64,000 nt of DNA from Hymenobacter profundi (GTDB lineage Bacteria > Bacteroidota > Bacteroidia > Cytophagales > Hymenobacteraceae), in assembly GCF_019334315.1 (NCBI RefSeq), contig NZ_JAHWGL010000002.1:1-64000 (forward strand). Direction: 5' to 3'. Shown here in pieces: positions 25,435 to 33,399 of this stretch (positions are counted from its first letter, which is position 1; the number at the start of each line of letters is the position of its first letter). The notes beneath the pieces were generated by a model that was given only the letters and a program-made list of their open reading frames with translations, was not told where the DNA came from and searched no databases. The position numbers and the translations under genes are program-made.

Positions 25435-26499
25435 CTATACCGTGTGTAGAATCACGTAGAGCGAGCCGGTCGAAATCACTACCCAGAGCAGGATGCCCAG
25501 CACGTAGGGCTTGATGCCCACCGAGCGCACCACCTTGGCCGACAGGCCCGCCCCGATGAAGAACAGCGTGACGGTGAGGCCGATTTTGGCCAGGTTCACC
25601 ATCACCGGGCCCAGGGGCTTCGCGGCGGGAATAAAGGTGTTGACCAGCATGGCGGCGATAAAACCGAAAATGAAGTAGGGAATTTTCACCTTCACGCCCT
25701 TCTGCTTGAAAATCATGGCCGTGCCGATGGAAATCGGGATAATCCACAGGGCGCGGGCCAGCTTCACGGTGGTGGCCACTTCCAGGGCCTGGTTGCCGTA
25801 AGCGGCGGCCGCGCCTACCACCGAACTGGTGTCGTGGATGGCAATGGCGCACCAGAGCCCGAACTGGTTCTGGGTCATGGCCAGGGCGTGGCCGATGGGC
25901 GGGAAGGCGAACAGGGCCACGGCATTGAGCACGAACACCGTGCCCAGGGCTACCGACATTTCCTCGTCCTTGGCCCGCAGTACCGGCCCGATGGCCGCGA
26001 TGGCCGAGCCCCCGCAAATGGCGGTGCCACACGAAATCAAATGCACCACGTGCTTGCCCAGCCCCAGCCAGCGGCCTACGACCAGGCCCAGCAGCAGCGT
26101 ACCGAAGATGGAGACCACCGTGAACAGGATGCCCTCCTTGCCGGCCTGCACCGCCGCGTGGGCATTCATGCCGAAGCCCAGCCCGATAACCGAGAACTGG
26201 AGCAGCTTGGCCGTGGCCTGCTTGGTTTGCGTGGTGAAGGGGTTGCCGATGGTTTGGGCCAGCAGCAGGCCAAGCGCCAGGGCAATGGGCGGCGAGGCCC
26301 AGGGCGTGAGGCAGAACACGAAGAACAACACGAACACCACCTGCTTCAGGGTGAAGTCCTGCCCGAACGCCACCCGGGGCGTATGCAGGTGCCGGAAGAA
26401 ACCCGTGGTTTCGTTGAATTCGGGGGCGGCTGTCTCTGCCGCCGGGTCGAGCGGCGAGTTAGAGGCTTGGGGAGTAGCGGAATGAACCGGGAGTGCCAT
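25435..26499 (-). CDS. YeiH/UPF0324-family putative sulfate exporter
   Basis: About 354 residues from ATG 26499 with about ten membrane spans. Family landmarks include SVIGLGFGMNAHAAVQAGKE, SCGTAICGGSAIAAIGPVLR and AIAIHDTSSVVGAAAAYG. Members are called putative sulfate exporters, and the setting in a sulfur-oxidation cluster fits removal of oxidised sulfur from the cell. It is preceded by a LysR-type gene on the same strand and by an operator-like palindrome; see 26566-26581. YeiH neighbours are often controlled by LysR proteins. Confidence 0.85.
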   Translation of the reverse strand: MALPVHSATPQASNSPLDPAAETAAPEFNETTGFFRHLHTPRVAFGQDFTLKQVVFVLFFVFCLTPWASPPIALALGLLLAQTIGNPFTTQTKQATAKLLQFSVIGLGFGMNAHAAVQAGKEGILFTVVSIFGTLLLGLVVGRWLGLGKHVVHLISCGTAICGGSAIAAIGPVLRAKDEEMSVALGTVFVLNAVALFAFPPIGHALAMTQNQFGLWCAIAIHDTSSVVGAAAAYGNQALEVATTVKLARALWIIPISIGTAMIFKQKGVKVKIPYFIFGFIAAMLVNTFIPAAKPLGPVMVNLAKIGLTVTLFFIGAGLSAKVVRSVGIKPYVLGILLWVVISTGSLYVILHTV

Positions 26500-26524
26500 G
26501 AGCGGGAGGGGTTGGTTTCTGAGG

Positions 26525-26532
26525 CAAATATA
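26525..26532 (-). promoter_or_regulatory. -7 box of the yeiH-like gene
   Basis: On the minus strand TATATTTG matches TAnnTTTG exactly, 26 bp before the start codon at 26499. The operator-like palindrome lies about 34 bp further upstream, in the right place for a LysR activator. Confidence 0.55.
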
Positions 26533-26565
26533 CGGGAACCCCAGCGCCAAGGATTATCCAATCGT

Positions 26566-26581
26566 GTTATCCTGCATAACC
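26566..26581. promoter_or_regulatory. Operator motif copy 1 (LysR-type site)
   Basis: GTTATCCTGCATAACC contains the perfect inverted repeat GTTAT-N5-ATAAC. It is nearly identical to GTTATCCGGCATCACC at 27829-27844 (14 of 16 positions). Both sit upstream of minus-strand genes next to the two LysR-type genes. Confidence 0.6.
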
Positions 26582-26598
26582 AAAAGTTATTATAAGCT

Positions 26599-27288
26599 TC
26601 AGGCCCGCTCCCGGCACAAGGCCAGAAACTGCCGGGCGGCTTCCGGCAGCGCCGGCTCGCTGCGCCACACCGCCAGCAGCTCGCGGGCCAGCAGCAGGCC
26701 CCGAATCGGAACTTCCTCCAGCTGTCCGCTCACCAGTTCGGTCACCAGTGCCCGCCGCGAGATAAAGCCCAGCGTGCCCGACTTAGCGAGCAGCAGGCCC
26801 TTGATGGCCTCGGTATCGGCGCAATAGGTGAGGGCCGGCAGGCTGGCCAGGGCAATGCCGTGCGCTTGCAGGGCCGCTTCCAGCACGTCGAGGGTACCCG
26901 AGCCGGCTTCGCGCAGCACCAGCGGGTGGGCCAGGGCCTCGGCCAGGGGCAGCGACGCAACGGGGGGCCCGGCCGCCGTGGCCCCGCGCACGGCCACCAG
27001 CTCATCGAAGAGCAGGCGCTCGTAGTGCAGGCCGGGGGCGCGGGCGGTGCCTTCCACAAAGCCCAGGTCCAGCGCGCCCCGCACTAAGGCGGCCGCCACC
27101 AGCGCCGAGTTGGCGGGCTGCACCCTGAGCGCCACGGCAGGCCAGCGGCGCTGGAACTCGGCCAGCAGCGGGGGCAGCACATGGTGGGCCAGGGTGGTGC
27201 TGGCCCCCAGCCGAAGCGCCACCGCAGCAGCAGGCATATCCTCAAGCATAAGCAGCCAGCCGAAAAAACCAGTAGAAAGGAAATGCAT
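26599..27288 (-). CDS. LysR-type effector-binding domain without its DNA-binding domain
   Basis: 229 residues that align with the effector domain of the LysR protein encoded at 27850-28761 (VALRLGASTTLAHHVLPPLL; GALDLGFVEGTARAPGLHYE; LALPVLREAGSGTLDVLEAA-like), but the ~90-residue N-terminal helix-turn-helix is absent. The preceding gene stops only 34 bp upstream of the ATG at 27288, so the missing part cannot be hidden in another frame. It is either an N-terminally deleted pseudogene or a free effector domain that mixes with the full-length paralogue. It lies directly before the yeiH-like gene. Confidence 0.75.
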   Translation of the reverse strand: MHFLSTGFFGWLLMLEDMPAAAVALRLGASTTLAHHVLPPLLAEFQRRWPAVALRVQPANSALVAAALVRGALDLGFVEGTARAPGLHYERLLFDELVAVRGATAAGPPVASLPLAEALAHPLVLREAGSGTLDVLEAALQAHGIALASLPALTYCADTEAIKGLLLAKSGTLGFISRRALVTELVSGQLEEVPIRGLLLARELLAVWRSEPALPEAARQFLALCRERA

Positions 27289-27321
27289 CGGGCCGGCCAG
27301 CGCTACGAGCCGGAGCGGTAC

Positions 27322-27723
27322 TTACAAGCTGGTTTGCTGGTCCTTCAAATCGAATACATCCCCGCCGGCCATGCGCGGGTCATCGAGGGCGTAGGCGGCC
27401 TTCTGCTCGTCGGGGGTGCCATCTTCGGCCGCCTGCACCGCCTCCGTAGCCTGATTCTGCTCCACGTGCCCGCGCTGTAAATTGGGGTCGGCAATGGCTT
27501 CGGTCATGCAGTAGTGCTCGGTGGGGGCGGCGTGCTTGCCGCGAAATTCGCTGAACTCGTCGGGGTTGTCGTTCGAGCCGTCGTTGGTCGGGGCCTGGTA
27601 GTGGCGGGGCGCGGTGGGGTCGGCGGGGTGGCCGAAGTCGCCGTAGTGCGGGGTGCCATCGTGGGCGGCCGGTTCGGCGGCGGGTTGCGCATCGGTTGAG
27701 GCGGGCTGCGGAGTGTTTTCCAT
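27322..27723 (-). CDS. Acidic soluble hypothetical protein
   Basis: 133 residues starting MENTPQPASTDAQPAAEPAA at ATG 27723. Low complexity: rich in Ala, Pro, Asp, Glu and His, with HYGDFGHPADPTAPRHYQAP and a charged C-terminal half (LDDPRMAGGDVFDLKDQQTS). Likely disordered; no domain recognised. It stops 34 bp upstream of the HTH-less LysR gene. A good promoter and an operator motif precede it (27778-27844). Confidence 0.6.
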   Translation of the reverse strand: MENTPQPASTDAQPAAEPAAHDGTPHYGDFGHPADPTAPRHYQAPTNDGSNDNPDEFSEFRGKHAAPTEHYCMTEAIADPNLQRGHVEQNQATEAVQAAEDGTPDEQKAAYALDDPRMAGGDVFDLKDQQTSL

Positions 27724-27777
27724 GAGGATAAGCAAGTAGGGTGAAGATGGGCGAACCACCCGGTCCGCACTACGCTG

Positions 27778-27812
27778 CAATGGTACGTAAGCTGCTCCTC
27801 AAGTAGTGCAAA
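27778..27812 (-). promoter_or_regulatory. Promoter of the 27723 gene
   Basis: On the minus strand TTTG (27812-27809) and, 23 bp later, TACCATTG (27785-27778), one mismatch from TAnnTTTG, form a Bacteroidota-type promoter. An operator-like motif is just upstream at 27829-27844. Confidence 0.5.
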
Positions 27813-27828
27813 CAGCGGATACCGAATG

Positions 27829-27844
27829 GTTATCCGGCATCACC
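27829..27844. promoter_or_regulatory. Operator motif copy 2 (LysR-type site)
   Basis: GTTATCCGGCATCACC matches 14 of 16 bases of the site at 26566-26581. It lies upstream of the promoter at 27778-27812 and five bases past the stop codon of the full-length LysR gene. Confidence 0.6.
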
Positions 27845-27849
27845 ATTTT

Positions 27850-28761
27850 TTATTTGCCCCCCTTCAGCTGCCCCTGCACGAAGCTTAGGAAACGCTGCGC
27901 CGGCCGGGCCAGCACCTGCCCCTGCACCGATACGGCCTCGAACTGCCGGGCCAGGTGCAGCCCCTGGATGGGCACGATTTCGAGCAGCCCGGCCGCCAGC
28001 TCGCGGTCCAGGGCCCGGCGCGACACGAAGCCCAGGGCCGTAGGCGCGGCTTCGAGGTAGCGCTTGATGGCTTCGGTGCTGTCCAGGTAAATGGCCACGG
28101 GGAGGGCGCTGAGCTTGATTTGCTGGGCCCGCAGGGCAAATTCCAGGATTTCCAGCGTGCCCGAGCCGCGCTCGCGCAGCACCAGCGGATGGGCCAGGGC
28201 GTCGGCCCGGGGCAGCGGCACGGCGGGCGGGCCCCCAGGTGTGGCGCGGCGCACGGCCACCAGCTCGTCGGGCAGCAGCAGCTCGTAGTGCAGGTCCTGG
28301 CTTTTGGTGCGGCCTTCCACGAAGCCCAAATCCAGCTCGCCGCGCAGCAGGGCCTCGGCAATGCGCTCGGAGTTGGCGTTCAGAAACGAGAGCTGCACCT
28401 GCGGGTAACGCGCCTGGAAAGCCGGCAGCAGGCCCGGCAGCACGTACTGGCTCAGGGTGGTGCTGGCTCCCAGGCGCAGGCGGCCGGCGGCTTCGTTGGG
28501 GTCGCGCAGGCCCAGCAGTTGGTCTTCGAGTTGCTGCTGGGCGGCAGCGGCGGCCTCGGCGTGGGCGTGCAGCAGGCGGCCGGCCTCGGTGAGGCTCACG
28601 CGGTTGCCGCGCCGTTCCAGCAGGCGCTGGCCGTACTGCGCTTCCAGCTCGCGGATGTGCTTGGTCACGGCCGGCTGGCTCACAAACAGCTCCTGGCCGG
28701 CCTTGGTAAAGCTCAGGTGCCGGGCCACGGCGGCAAATACGCGAAGGCGAAAATCAGACAT
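27850..28761 (-). CDS. LysR-type transcriptional regulator
   Basis: 303 residues from ATG 28761 (MSDFRLRVFAAVARHLSFTK). The winged helix-turn-helix is AGQELFVSQPAVTKHIRELE and the effector domain follows with RLRLGASTTLSQYVLPGLLP and VLRERGSGTLEILEFALR. CysL/CbbR-like proteins of this type often respond to sulfur or nitrogen anions. It is likely to bind the two motifs at 26566 and 27829 and control the yeiH-like gene and the small acidic protein. Inferred, not shown. Confidence 0.88.
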   Translation of the reverse strand: MSDFRLRVFAAVARHLSFTKAGQELFVSQPAVTKHIRELEAQYGQRLLERRGNRVSLTEAGRLLHAHAEAAAAAQQQLEDQLLGLRDPNEAAGRLRLGASTTLSQYVLPGLLPAFQARYPQVQLSFLNANSERIAEALLRGELDLGFVEGRTKSQDLHYELLLPDELVAVRRATPGGPPAVPLPRADALAHPLVLRERGSGTLEILEFALRAQQIKLSALPVAIYLDSTEAIKRYLEAAPTALGFVSRRALDRELAAGLLEIVPIQGLHLARQFEAVSVQGQVLARPAQRFLSFVQGQLKGGK

Positions 28762-28849
28762 GGAGGCAAGGTAGGGAGTTTGCCTCAGCCTGGGGGCGGC
28801 TGCTCCCCGCTCCTCCTGGGGAACCACCCTCCCTCCCTTCCGACGCCGC

Positions 28850-29443
28850 TTACCGGGCGAGCTTGTCCAGCGCGGCCTTGAACTCCGGCGTGTCGTACTC
28901 GGCCATGCCGTCGTGGCGGGCGGCCACCTGGCCGTCGGGGCCTAGAATGACGGTGGAGGGAATGGCGTTGGAATCGAAGGGCGCGGGCAGCTCGCCCGTG
29001 CGCAGGTACACCGGGAAGGTGTAGCCCTGGCTCTTCACGAACTTCCGGGCCTTGGCCGCGTCATCGTCGAGGGAGAGCATCACGAAGGCCACTTTCGAGG
29101 GGTCCATCTTTTTATACAGGGCTTCGATGCCGGGCATCTCGGCGCGGCAGGGCGGGCACCAGCTGGCCCACAGGTTCACGAACACGACCTTGCCTTTCAG
29201 CTCGCTCAGGTTGACGGCTTTGCCGTCGAGGGTGACCAGGGGCAGGTTGTGCGGATAGGCAGCACTGCTGGCGAGCGCTACGGGCATTGCCGGGGTGGGC
29301 GTGGCGGGCGCTTCGGCTTTCCAGAGGCCGGTGGCCAGCAGGCCGCGCTGCACGCCGCCGAGTACGATAGGCCGCAGGGGCGTGAACAGAACGAAGGCAA
29401 ACAGGGCCAGCGGCAGCCACGAGGTGAGGGTCTTGCGATTCAT
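28850..29443 (-). CDS. TlpA-like periplasmic thioredoxin
   Basis: 197 residues with an N-terminal membrane anchor (LPLALFAFVLFTPLRPIVLG) and a TlpA/ResA fold. The redox motif is WASWCPPCRAEM with a following LPAPFDSNAIPSTVILGPDG containing the cis-proline turn. It should reduce or rearrange thiols, disulfides or persulfides at the outer face of the membrane. ATG 29443. Its promoter carries the ATGAA-N6-TTCAT motif (29477-29492), tying it to the ArsR regulon. Confidence 0.85.
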   Translation of the reverse strand: MNRKTLTSWLPLALFAFVLFTPLRPIVLGGVQRGLLATGLWKAEAPATPTPAMPVALASSAAYPHNLPLVTLDGKAVNLSELKGKVVFVNLWASWCPPCRAEMPGIEALYKKMDPSKVAFVMLSLDDDAAKARKFVKSQGYTFPVYLRTGELPAPFDSNAIPSTVILGPDGQVAARHDGMAEYDTPEFKAALDKLAR

Positions 29444-29466
29444 AGTTGGGAAATTTAAAAGCGGGA

Positions 29467-29492
29467 CAAAGTTAATATGAACAAAGTTTCAT
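29467..29492 (-). promoter_or_regulatory. tlpA promoter with ArsR-type operator
   Basis: On the minus strand TAACTTTG (29474-29467) fits TAnnTTTG. Immediately upstream lies ATGAA-N6-TTCAT (29477-29492), the same palindrome found before arsR (32109-32124) and tauE (32493-32508). Its position in the promoter spacer fits repression by occlusion. Confidence 0.65.
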
Positions 29493-29495
29493 TTG

Positions 29496-29616
29496 TTAAG
29501 CGCCGACGGGCTTAGCCGGGGCCCCGGTCAAGGACTCAGCGGCTACCTGCCCGGGCTTTTCGTGCACCAGCTCGCCGCCAAAGGCCAGGGCATTGCCGGC
29601 TTGCTGGGGACAGATT
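29496..29616 (-). pseudogene. Orphan C-terminal gene fragment
   Basis: A frame ending at TAA 29496-29498 encodes about 38 residues with good codon use (NALAFGGELVHEKPGQVAAE). It is cut on its 5' side by the short element at 29623-29804, inside which the frame meets a stop. Parent family not recognised. Confidence 0.35.
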
Positions 29617-29622
29617 AGCGGA

Positions 29623-29804
29623 GTTTCTTAGGAGAAAGCGAGGGCTGCCCTGCGGAGGGAGAGCAGCGAATAGGGCCTCATGCGGCAGCGAACCACTAGC
29701 CGCGGGCACCGGTCAGGCCAGGAAAAACCCGGCGGCCAGACCCGCCAAACGGGTCCGACTAACCGGGAATAGCCCCCGGCTCAACTGCGCTTGTTCCTAA
29801 GAAA
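29623..29804. mobile_element. Short MITE-like element
   Basis: About 182 bp bounded by inverted termini TTTCTTAGGA-GA-AAGCG (29624-29640) and CGCTT-GT-TCCTAAGAAA (29788-29804), 15 of 17 matching. AGCGGA stands on both outer sides (29617-29622 and 29805-29810), a candidate 6-bp target duplication. No protein is encoded. It supplies the stop codon of the hypothetical gene at 29797-30168 and cuts the fragment at 29496. Confidence 0.5.
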
Positions 29805-30168
29805 AGCGGACGGGCGGAGCCTTGTTGGGGTGGTTAGCAAATACCTGCGCGGAGCCGGCACTCGGACCCCGCGTGGGGTTCAGGGTCGGCTCGTGGGCCG
29901 GGAAGCGCAGCCCGAGAGACCGGGTCACGCCGTCACCACTCCGCGTAGCAACGAGCGGCAGCCGCTTGGTCGTAGTCAGTTGCTTCTTCTCCGCCTTTGG
30001 CTCGGCCTGCACCGTTTGCGGCTTCTTCCTGCAGGTGGCGTTGCGGGGTGTTTCCTGCCGCGCACCGCTGCCGGCTACCGCATTTGCGGCCCCAACGGGC
30101 AGGGGCTGGCAGTGCAGGTAGAGACCCGCATACAGCAGCAGCAGCAAATGGGACAGCAGTCGTTGCAT
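29797..30168 (-). CDS. Doubtful secreted hypothetical protein
   Basis: 123 residues from ATG 30168: a signal peptide (LLSHLLLLLYAGLYLHCQPL) and a basic, Pro/Thr/Arg-rich mature part. The stop codon lies inside the right terminus of the MITE-like element, so the natural C-terminus may have been longer. Nothing recognised; the codon use is weaker than its neighbours. The 212 bp between it and the nucleotidase gene show no gene. Confidence 0.3.
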   Translation of the reverse strand: MQRLLSHLLLLLYAGLYLHCQPLPVGAANAVAGSGARQETPRNATCRKKPQTVQAEPKAEKKQLTTTKRLPLVATRSGDGVTRSLGLRFPAHEPTLNPTRGPSAGSAQVFANHPNKAPPVRFS

Positions 30169-30380
30169 GGAGGAGGTGCGCCGGCCCAAGGGTGCGCGCA
30201 TGTTGAGCGGCCGAAAGAAGGCCAATGAAAGGCCCTGTAAGATGCCGTGGGGTTGCACGCCGCGCTTGCGAGCCGATGCCGCCGCGAACGAGGCGACTGC
30301 CGGGCAAAATTCGTTTCCGTGCGAAGGCCTCGGTGGCTGGGTACGCCAGCAGCCGGGGTAGCGCTTTGACCCGACGTGCG

Positions 30381-32063
30381 CTATTTCTTGGCCGGTAGGA
30401 TGCGCACGGCGGCCAGCTTCGGCGGGACCACGGTGCCGCGCCGCCGGAGCCCGACTTCGACAACGTCGGTCACGCCTTGGTCTCTTTTTAGGATGTTGCG
30501 GCCCTCGGCGAAGGTGGTGTAGTGGTGGATGCCGGTGAGCATGCCCGAGTGCGTCACGACGCGGTAGCTGCGGTCTGTGTTCAGCGGCCGGCCGTTCACC
30601 CGCACGCCGCTCACCCGCTGGCCGGTGGGCAGGTTGAGGTCGGCGGTCCAGTCCAGGCCGCTGGATTGCAGCAGGCCGCCCACCCGCTTTAAATCATCGC
30701 CGGGGCTCAGGTTGGTGGCGCTCTGTTCGAGCAAAGCCGTCAGCTGGCGGCCCGTCAGCTCCAGGGTGACGACCTTGGACGGATGCGGCAGCAGCGTGTA
30801 GAGGGCTTCGCGGGTGACGGGGCCGGGCTCGAGTGACACCCCGTAGCCCACGCCGGGCATAAACGCTACTTCCGCCCCCGTGGCTTCGCACAACAGCTCG
30901 CCGGTGAGCTGGTCGAAGGGACTGGCCGACTTGTACTGCCGGCCGACTCGCCCCGAGGCGGTGGCAATTACTTCTTCCAGCTGCGCTTTGTAGGGGGCGC
31001 GCAGCGAATCCACCAGCCGGGCCACGGCGGGGTCGGCGGGAAAATCAGCCGTCCACAGCGTGGGGGCGAGGCCGTCTACTTTCGTGATTTTGCCGTCTTG
31101 AACCTGCACCGTGAGCTGGCCCAGCACGGCCGCATCGGACAGGGCCTGCACTATCCAGGTCTGGTTGACCCGGCGCGGGGGCGTAATCCGGTCGTGGGAG
31201 TGGGCCCCCACGATGAGGTCGATGCCCGGCACCTCGCGGGCCAGCTGCTCGTCTACTTTGGTGCCCTGGTGCGAGACCACGACCACCACGTCGGCCCGGG
31301 CCCGCAGAGCGGGCAGGTAGCGCCGGGCGGCCTCCAGGCCGTTGCCGAAGGTCAGCTCTTTGGTGTTGTCGGGGTTGCCGGTCAGGTGGGTGTTGTGGTA
31401 GGCCAGCGCCAGCAGGCCCACGCGCACCCCGCCCACGGTGAGCACCGTGGTGGGGTCGCCGAGGAAAGGCTGACCGGTGGCTTTGTCCAGCACGTTGGCC
31501 CCGCGCAGGGGGAAGCGGGCCAGCCGCTGCAGCTCCCGGGTGCGGGCGCTGCCGTACTCGAAGTCGTGGTTGCCGAGCGCCATGAACTGGTAGCCCACGG
31601 CGTTCATGAGCCGGATGATGGCCGCGCCCTTGGTCAGGTTGCCCAGCAGGTCGTCGCCGAAGGTGTCGCCGCCGTCCACAAGCAGCACGTTGCCGGCCCC
31701 GCGCGCCTGCCGCACCCGGTCAATGGCCGTCGCCAGGTGGGCAAAGCCGCCGACCTGGCCGGCCCGCTCAAACGAGCTGGCCGGCCGGCCGGGGTCGCCG
31801 GTTTGGGCCGTGGCGTTGCCGGGCGAGACGGCAAAGGGCCGGTGCCGCCCGTGGATGTCGTTGGTGTGCAGGATGGTGAAGGTGCCGGAGGCTGAAGTCG
31901 CGGCAGCCGCGGTTTCCACGCGCTCCGCGGTAGAATGGGTCTGGCAGCCCGCCAACAGCAAACCCGCCCCCCAGGATAACCCGAATGGAAGGGCCACGGC
32001 AAGGAAAGAGAAAGCACGGGTCACGTTTCGGACCGGGTTGAGGAGTGGAAGGAGCGGCGGCAT
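30381..32063 (-). CDS. 5'-nucleotidase/SoxB-superfamily phosphoesterase lipoprotein
   Basis: 560 residues with a lipoprotein signal (LLLAGCQTHS; Cys about residue 40). Metallophosphatase motifs in order: NDIHG, GGDTFGDD, GNHDFEYG, a VSHQG histidine and GAHSHD. A C-terminal nucleotidase domain follows from about residue 330 (SPFDQLTGELL, GVGYGVSLEPGPVTREAL). The superfamily covers UshA 5'-nucleotidases and SoxB thiosulfohydrolase; the GNHD motif here is of the nucleotidase type, but the location beside persulfide genes leaves a sulfur role open. Divergent from arsR across an operator. Confidence 0.8.
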   Translation of the reverse strand: MPPLLPLLNPVRNVTRAFSFLAVALPFGLSWGAGLLLAGCQTHSTAERVETAAAATSASGTFTILHTNDIHGRHRPFAVSPGNATAQTGDPGRPASSFERAGQVGGFAHLATAIDRVRQARGAGNVLLVDGGDTFGDDLLGNLTKGAAIIRLMNAVGYQFMALGNHDFEYGSARTRELQRLARFPLRGANVLDKATGQPFLGDPTTVLTVGGVRVGLLALAYHNTHLTGNPDNTKELTFGNGLEAARRYLPALRARADVVVVVSHQGTKVDEQLAREVPGIDLIVGAHSHDRITPPRRVNQTWIVQALSDAAVLGQLTVQVQDGKITKVDGLAPTLWTADFPADPAVARLVDSLRAPYKAQLEEVIATASGRVGRQYKSASPFDQLTGELLCEATGAEVAFMPGVGYGVSLEPGPVTREALYTLLPHPSKVVTLELTGRQLTALLEQSATNLSPGDDLKRVGGLLQSSGLDWTADLNLPTGQRVSGVRVNGRPLNTDRSYRVVTHSGMLTGIHHYTTFAEGRNILKRDQGVTDVVEVGLRRRGTVVPPKLAAVRILPAKK

Positions 32064-32100
32064 AATTTTCAGAAATGGTGAACTAATAGGTGATAAAATC

Positions 32101-32131
32101 TTGTACGTATGAAAACATGTTCATACATTTG
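32101..32131 (+). promoter_or_regulatory. arsR promoter with its own operator
   Basis: A -33 TTG (32101-32103) and a -7 TACATTTG (32124-32131), 20 bp apart, flank the palindrome ATGAA-N6-TTCAT (32109-32124). Binding there would block RNA polymerase at arsR and could also control the divergent phosphoesterase gene. The transcription start would be very near the ATG at 32140, so the mRNA may be leaderless or use the ATG at 32173. Confidence 0.7.
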
Positions 32132-32139
32132 CCTCAGAT

Positions 32140-32463
32140 ATGACTGCCACTTCCCCCGCCACCCCCGTTGACATGAATCTCACGAGTGAGAAGATGGAAA
32201 AGGTGGCGTTTATTCTCAAGACCACGGCCCACCCCACCCGCATCGCCATCGTGCAACTGCTGGCGGCTACCGACAGTTTATCGGTGACCGACATCAGCGA
32301 CAAGCTGAACGTGGAGCAAAGCCTGCTTTCGCACCACTTGTCGGGCATGAAGCTGAAAGGCATTCTGAGCTCCCACCGCGAAGGGAAAAACATTTTCTAC
32401 GCCCTGAAAATGCGCGAGGTAATCGACGTGATTCAGTGCCTGGCCGGGTGCACCTTTCTGTAA
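32140..32463 (+). CDS. ArsR-family repressor, likely sulfur-responsive
   Basis: 107 residues (96 if the ATG at 32173 is used). Winged helix-turn-helix of the ArsR/SmtB type: AHPTRIAIVQLLAATDSLSV, then VEQSLLSHHLSGMKLKGILS as recognition helix, then a wing with REGKNIFYAL. There is no metal-site CxC in the recognition helix. Two cysteines, VIQCLAGCTFL at the C-terminus, could sense persulfide in the way BigR/SqrR-type relatives do, although at different positions. It precedes the tauE and cstB-like genes and is flanked by two copies of its probable operator. Confidence 0.85.
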   Translation: MTATSPATPVDMNLTSEKMEKVAFILKTTAHPTRIAIVQLLAATDSLSVTDISDKLNVEQSLLSHHLSGMKLKGILSSHREGKNIFYALKMREVIDVIQCLAGCTFL

Positions 32464-32492
32464 GAGGCCCGGCCCTTTTTTTGCAAATGTAC

Positions 32493-32508
32493 ATGAACAA
32501 CCTTTCAT
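32493..32508. promoter_or_regulatory. ArsR-type operator before the tauE-like gene
   Basis: ATGAA-CAACCT-TTCAT, the third copy of the palindrome (others at 29477-29492 and 32109-32124). It lies 27 bp before the ATG at 32535, downstream of a TTTG at about 32480. Confidence 0.7.
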
Positions 32509-32534
32509 AACTTCATACGTTCACCTGTTTTACC

Positions 32535-33347
32535 ATGTTGCACTACTTCGGCTATTTCGCGGCCATCTTCATCGGCCTTTCGCTCGGCATCATGGGCGGG
32601 GGCGGCTCCATTCTCACCGTGCCGGTACTGGTGTACCTGATGGGCGTGAGCCCGGTGCTGAGCACGGCCTACTCGCTGTTCGTGGTGGGCTCGACCTCGG
32701 TCGTGGGCGCGTCGGGCTACTTCCGCAAGGGCCTGGTGTCCATCCCCACGGCCCTGGTATTCCTGCTGCCCTCGCTGGCGGCCGTCTTTCTGGTGCGCAA
32801 GGTGCTGATGCCGGCCATCCCCCACGAGCTCTTCACCCTGGGCAGCATCGTCTTCACCAAAGATTTGCTGGTGCTGGTGGCCTTCGCGGTGCTGATGGTG
32901 GTGGCGGCCACGTCGATGATTCGCAGCAAGCAGGCCGAGGAAGTATTGGACCACGAGTTGGGCCATAAAGCCCCGCTCAACTACCCGCTCATTCTGGGCA
33001 TCGGCCTGGTGGTGGGCGTGCTCACGGGCTTTGTGGGTGCGGGCGGCGGCTTCCTCATTATTCCAGCCCTGGTGCTGGGCGCCCGCCTGCCCATGAAGCT
33101 GGCCGTGGGCACCTCGCTGGCCATCATCGCCCTCAACTCGTTGATTGGCTTTTCCGGTGATTTGAGCGCGGGCACGCCCATTGCCTGGTCGTTTCTGCTC
33201 GGCTTTCTGGCCTTTGCCCTCGGCGGCATCGTGCTGGGCACCTACCTGGCCCGCTTCATTCCGGGGGCCAAGCTCAAGCCGGCCTTCGGCTGGTTTACCC
33301 TGGCCATGGGCACGTTCATTCTGGTGCGCGAGCTGGTCTTTCGCTAA
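32535..33347 (+). CDS. TauE/SafE-family sulfite/sulfur exporter
   Basis: 270 residues with about eight membrane spans in two repeats. Each repeat starts with the family's Gly-rich motif: [20 protein letters not shown] and [18 protein letters not shown]. TauE/SafE proteins export sulfite, sulfoacetate or related organosulfur anions. It is the first structural gene after arsR and likely shares a transcript with the persulfide dioxygenase fusion. It would remove sulfite made by that enzyme. Confidence 0.88.
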   Translation: MLHYFGYFAAIFIGLSLGIMGGGGSILTVPVLVYLMGVSPVLSTAYSLFVVGSTSVVGASGYFRKGLVSIPTALVFLLPSLAAVFLVRKVLMPAIPHELFTLGSIVFTKDLLVLVAFAVLMVVAATSMIRSKQAEEVLDHELGHKAPLNYPLILGIGLVVGVLTGFVGAGGGFLIIPALVLGARLPMKLAVGTSLAIIALNSLIGFSGDLSAGTPIAWSFLLGFLAFALGGIVLGTYLARFIPGAKLKPAFGWFTLAMGTFILVRELVFR

Positions 33348-33399
33348 GCCCACTCCTCCCCATTCTTTTACTTGTCACTCTCCCTAACCACTTGTTGTC

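Noticed and set aside
29496..30168. The idea that the 29797-30168 frame and the 29496 fragment are halves of one gene split by the MITE-like element
   Set aside because: After removing the element and one flanking repeat, the two frames do not join (a TAA appears), so no single gene is restored.
32278..32508. Minus-strand small cysteine-rich frame opposite arsR
   Set aside because: Antisense of arsR and its downstream operator; no upstream signals.
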